Below, in pieces: positions 61,701 through 64,000 of a DNA stretch of 64,000 bases. Position 1 is the stretch's first letter; each line of letters starts with the position of its first letter. The stretch is taken from assembly GCA_905250115.1 (NCBI GenBank), contig CAJNOI010000129.1:1-64000 (forward strand), given 5' to 3'. Source of the stretch: Adineta steineri. Lineage: Eukaryota; Rotifera; Eurotatoria; Adinetida; Adinetidae. The notes beneath the pieces are model-generated. The model was not told where the DNA came from. It ran no database searches and saw only the letters and a list, made by a program, of their open reading frames with translations. The position numbers and the translations under genes are program-made.

Positions 61701-64000
61701 TTCCACCTAAGAAAGATTATTTTTATTATATATCGTAAACTAAATATCAATAATTACTTGAAATAGCTTGATCTAAATTTTCACTATTCATTTGATTGAA
61801 TTCTTGTGATAATGAAGTCATTATTTGTCCAACAACATTTTGATTTCCACTTGAAAGTAATCGAACAATTGGATCATTTGTCATTGTACTCGATGAATTT
61901 GTTATTTTATCAATTAAATCATTGATTGTTGCCAAATCTGCAATAATATTAACAGAAGATATATTCACTCGTGTAACAGAACCCGCAAGATCTCGAACAT
62001 AAACAACGAGATTGAGTAATGAAGTTGCATTATCACCAGCTGGTAATCGAACTTGAAAATTATCTTCTGGTGAAAATGCAATTATTGTTCGTTGTGATAT
62101 GTCTGTTGTCCATGCTAAAATGACAGAAAGTACAAAAGTCAGTTCGTAATGAAAACTAAACATACCATATAATGAATAATCTTGTATTCCATCTACATCA
62201 TACCAATCTGGACACTCAATGGTAAATAAAGTAGTTATAGTACCACCAAGAGGATTGATTGAACACGAACCATTTACAGGCGGTTGATTAATAATAAAAT
62301 TCAATGCACTTGTACTTATTGCGGATAGAAATGTATAAACAACTTCAAAACGCCAAAGACTTATTTGAAGATTATTAAGAAATAATAGATCTGTTGCTGT
62401 GAAATTACTTGTGTTTGTACCTAAAATAGCCAATAAAAAGATATACCCGATATTTAAAAAAACAAGATTTTACCAAAAAACCAAATATTTTCGTATAGAA
62501 TTGTATTATTAAATAAAGTCCATTGAGTAGAGTTTGAAGATGTTGAATTGTCTGATCCTTGATAAATATTCCATTTAATACTTTGAAGATTTGTACAAGT
62601 TCCAATACAAATAGTAAATAAAGCAACTTGTGTTGTTGGATTAAGAAGTTGAAATTCAAGATTTGGAACACACATTGGTGATATAACACAACTAAAATAA
62701 ATAGTTTTTATTAGAATAATTCAATTAAAAACTCATAAAGAATTTACCCAACAGCAATCAATTGTGGATGAGTAACTTCAATTGTAACAAGTACATAACC
62801 AGTTGCTTGAATAGAAGAATTCTTACGATTTTCCATATAGACCATAAATTGATACATTTGGTTTAATTGAAGTGAACTACCGAGAACTGTTAGAGATGAA
62901 CTTGGTGATAAAGTTAAATTTCCGAATATCAATCCTGTTCCATTTCCTTTATGAAAAGTAGTAAAAAGAAGTATTTTAATAAAGATCAAAGTTACAATAA
63001 AATTGGATTCTCATTAGCAATTTTACCTGATCGACCTGACAAGCATGATGGATTATATGGATCAATTGTTGAATCACCAATTGATAATAATATTCCTTGT
63101 ATATTTGGAAAATTATATAAATCATAAATTCGACAATAATATGTATATTTCCATTTCTATAATTACGAATGAAATAACAATTATTTAAATATTCACTTAC
63201 AAATATATTACTTACAGTTGCATCAAATGTATCTTCGTCAGGATCAACCGAAAATGTTCCAGGATCAAGTAAAAGATCTTGTTGATCACCTCGTGTAATC
63301 ATAGATGTTCCTAATTGAACAAGATTTGCTGTTATACCTGTTGCAGTTATTCTTACATAAACTGACGATGATGCTTTTAAATTCGGTGAATCAATCATTG
63401 TTACAGTTAATGTTAGTTGATAAACACCATACGCAAGAGTTCTTGATGGAATATAAAGTTCACTAAATGTTGTCATAACTTTTTCATTCAATATAATTTC
63501 AAATGAACAACTAGTTGAAGTGCAATTCTTTATTGTCCATTTTGTAGTTGTCGAAAGTGAACCATCACAATTAAATTGAATCATTGAAGTAATAGAAAAA
63601 TCTTGACTACGTCGATACGTCGTTGGAGATGATAGAGATGATTGTCCAGGAATCAACGTAATTGTCGGTGAATAACAAGCTAATTTAGAAAAAAAATTGA
63701 TAAACTGTATTTTTTTATATTGTTCATGTTATTACTTTCATTGATATCTAATCTTTGAGAAGTCGTGATGGAAGCCGTGCGACTTGAGGTACTACTAGTG
63801 GTCGTGGTAGTACTAATTGTGGTACTGCTACTTGTAGTGCTGCTACTGCTTGTAGTGGTGCTACTGCTTGTAGTGGTACTGCTAGTGGTGGTCGTAGTAG
63901 TGGTGCTACTTGAAGTACTGCTGCTGCTTGTAGTGGTGCTAGTTGAGGTACTGCTAGTGGTAGTAGTGCTACTTGAGGTACTACTGCTGCTCGTTGTAGT
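55725..64000 (-). CDS. Polycystin-1-like protein (REJ-GPS-PLAT-polycystin channel), 5' partial
   Basis: The model is complement(join(55725..55778, 55830..55954, 56244..56978, 57039..57645, 57691..57948, 57998..58129, 58184..58406, 58459..58598, 58702..58995, 59048..59213, 59264..59379, 59438..59539, 59599..60083, 60136..60529, 60584..60900, 60956..61070, 61222..61347, 61405..61596, 61648..61706, 61758..62114, 62166..62420, 62474..62691, 62748..62946, 63027..63156, 63216..63679, 63736..>64000)), 26 exons, about 2175 residues, phases consistent. In order: a mucin-like Ser/Thr stalk (63750-64000); a REJ-type region (FTATDLLFLNN, NQPPVNGSCSINP); a GPS ending in CLSTHLTTFAGGF; TM1; a PLAT domain (VYFVLSGG ... 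SLGLLNYIRIWHDNTGEG); several helices with TRTQRCTCC and TQPIK; the TOP domain (EYWYWLENSF ... RGGGYVYEF); then six channel helices including REVK-like EIRLLFELRLKYFRQFW. A PKD1/PKDREJ-class surface receptor or channel, as in ciliary or sperm mechanosensing. Introns are 45-289 bp. Confidence 0.92.
61128..61178. repeat. Telomere-like inverted repeat in a polycystin intron
   Basis: TTGAAGGGTGTGGGTG (61128-61143) pairs with CATCCACACCCTCAA (61164-61178) with slight imperfection. It lies in the 151-bp intron 61071-61221, which is about 100 bp longer than most neighbouring introns, consistent with insertion of the element. Confidence 0.8.

Overview
The window looks like nuclear DNA of a bdelloid rotifer (Adineta/Rotaria type). 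It is strongly AT-rich, and its animal-type genes are broken by many short GT-AG introns, mostly 45-110 bp. It mixes plainly metazoan genes (TRPA1-like channel, polycystin-1-like receptor/channel, PC-esterase, LDLa/EGF 7TM receptor) with intron-bearing genes whose closest relatives by domain content are bacterial or plant/algal. TGTGGG-like telomeric motifs are scattered between genes. The bdelloid assignment is inference. There is one 100-N assembly gap (22273-22372). Exon joins were assembled by hand from splice signals and reading-frame phase, and every adopted join keeps the frame.

Layout: 1-3369 (+) LDLa/EGF-ectodomain 7TM receptor, 5'-truncated. 3827-4998 (-) HSL/AADAC-type membrane esterase. 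6354-13185 (-) bacterial-type alpha-2-macroglobulin in nine exons, with a CTEQ thioester motif. 15603-15914 (+) tiny Cys-rich protein; a second, gap-truncated copy with its 3'UTR lies inverted at about 21867-22272 (-). 18704-21550 (+) unrecognised multi-pass membrane protein with an ephrin-receptor-like Cys module. 22373-23010 (-) glyoxalase-cupin protein cut by the gap. 24274-28814 (-) TRPA1-like ankyrin channel. 30415-31999 (+) PC-esterase domain protein. 33030-34984 (-) F-box/LRR-like protein. 37015-37305 (+) divergent dynein light chain. 37986-39109 (+) secreted LamG-like protein. 40247-42811 (+) reversibly glycosylated polypeptide/UDP-arabinopyranose mutase domain fused to a second glycosyltransferase. 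43236-46014 (-) secreted beta-propeller plus alpha-helical domain protein. 46784-51561 (-) ADP-ribosyltransferase-NACHT-HEAT (STAND/NLR-like) protein. 53413-55226 (+) secreted Kelch-repeat pseudogene. 55725-64000 (-) polycystin-1-like gene in at least 26 exons, running off the right edge.

There is no operon logic. Neighbours are independent genes on both strands, separated by AT-rich spacers. The two most notable items are the ART-NACHT-HEAT gene, which has the architecture of an innate-immune sensor with an N-terminal ADP-ribosyltransferase effector, and the RGP-glycosyltransferase fusion. A third pattern runs across genes: a family of short, imperfect inverted repeats built on TCTTGAGGGTGTGGGT...ACCCACACCCTCAAGA, found in spacers and introns throughout the window.
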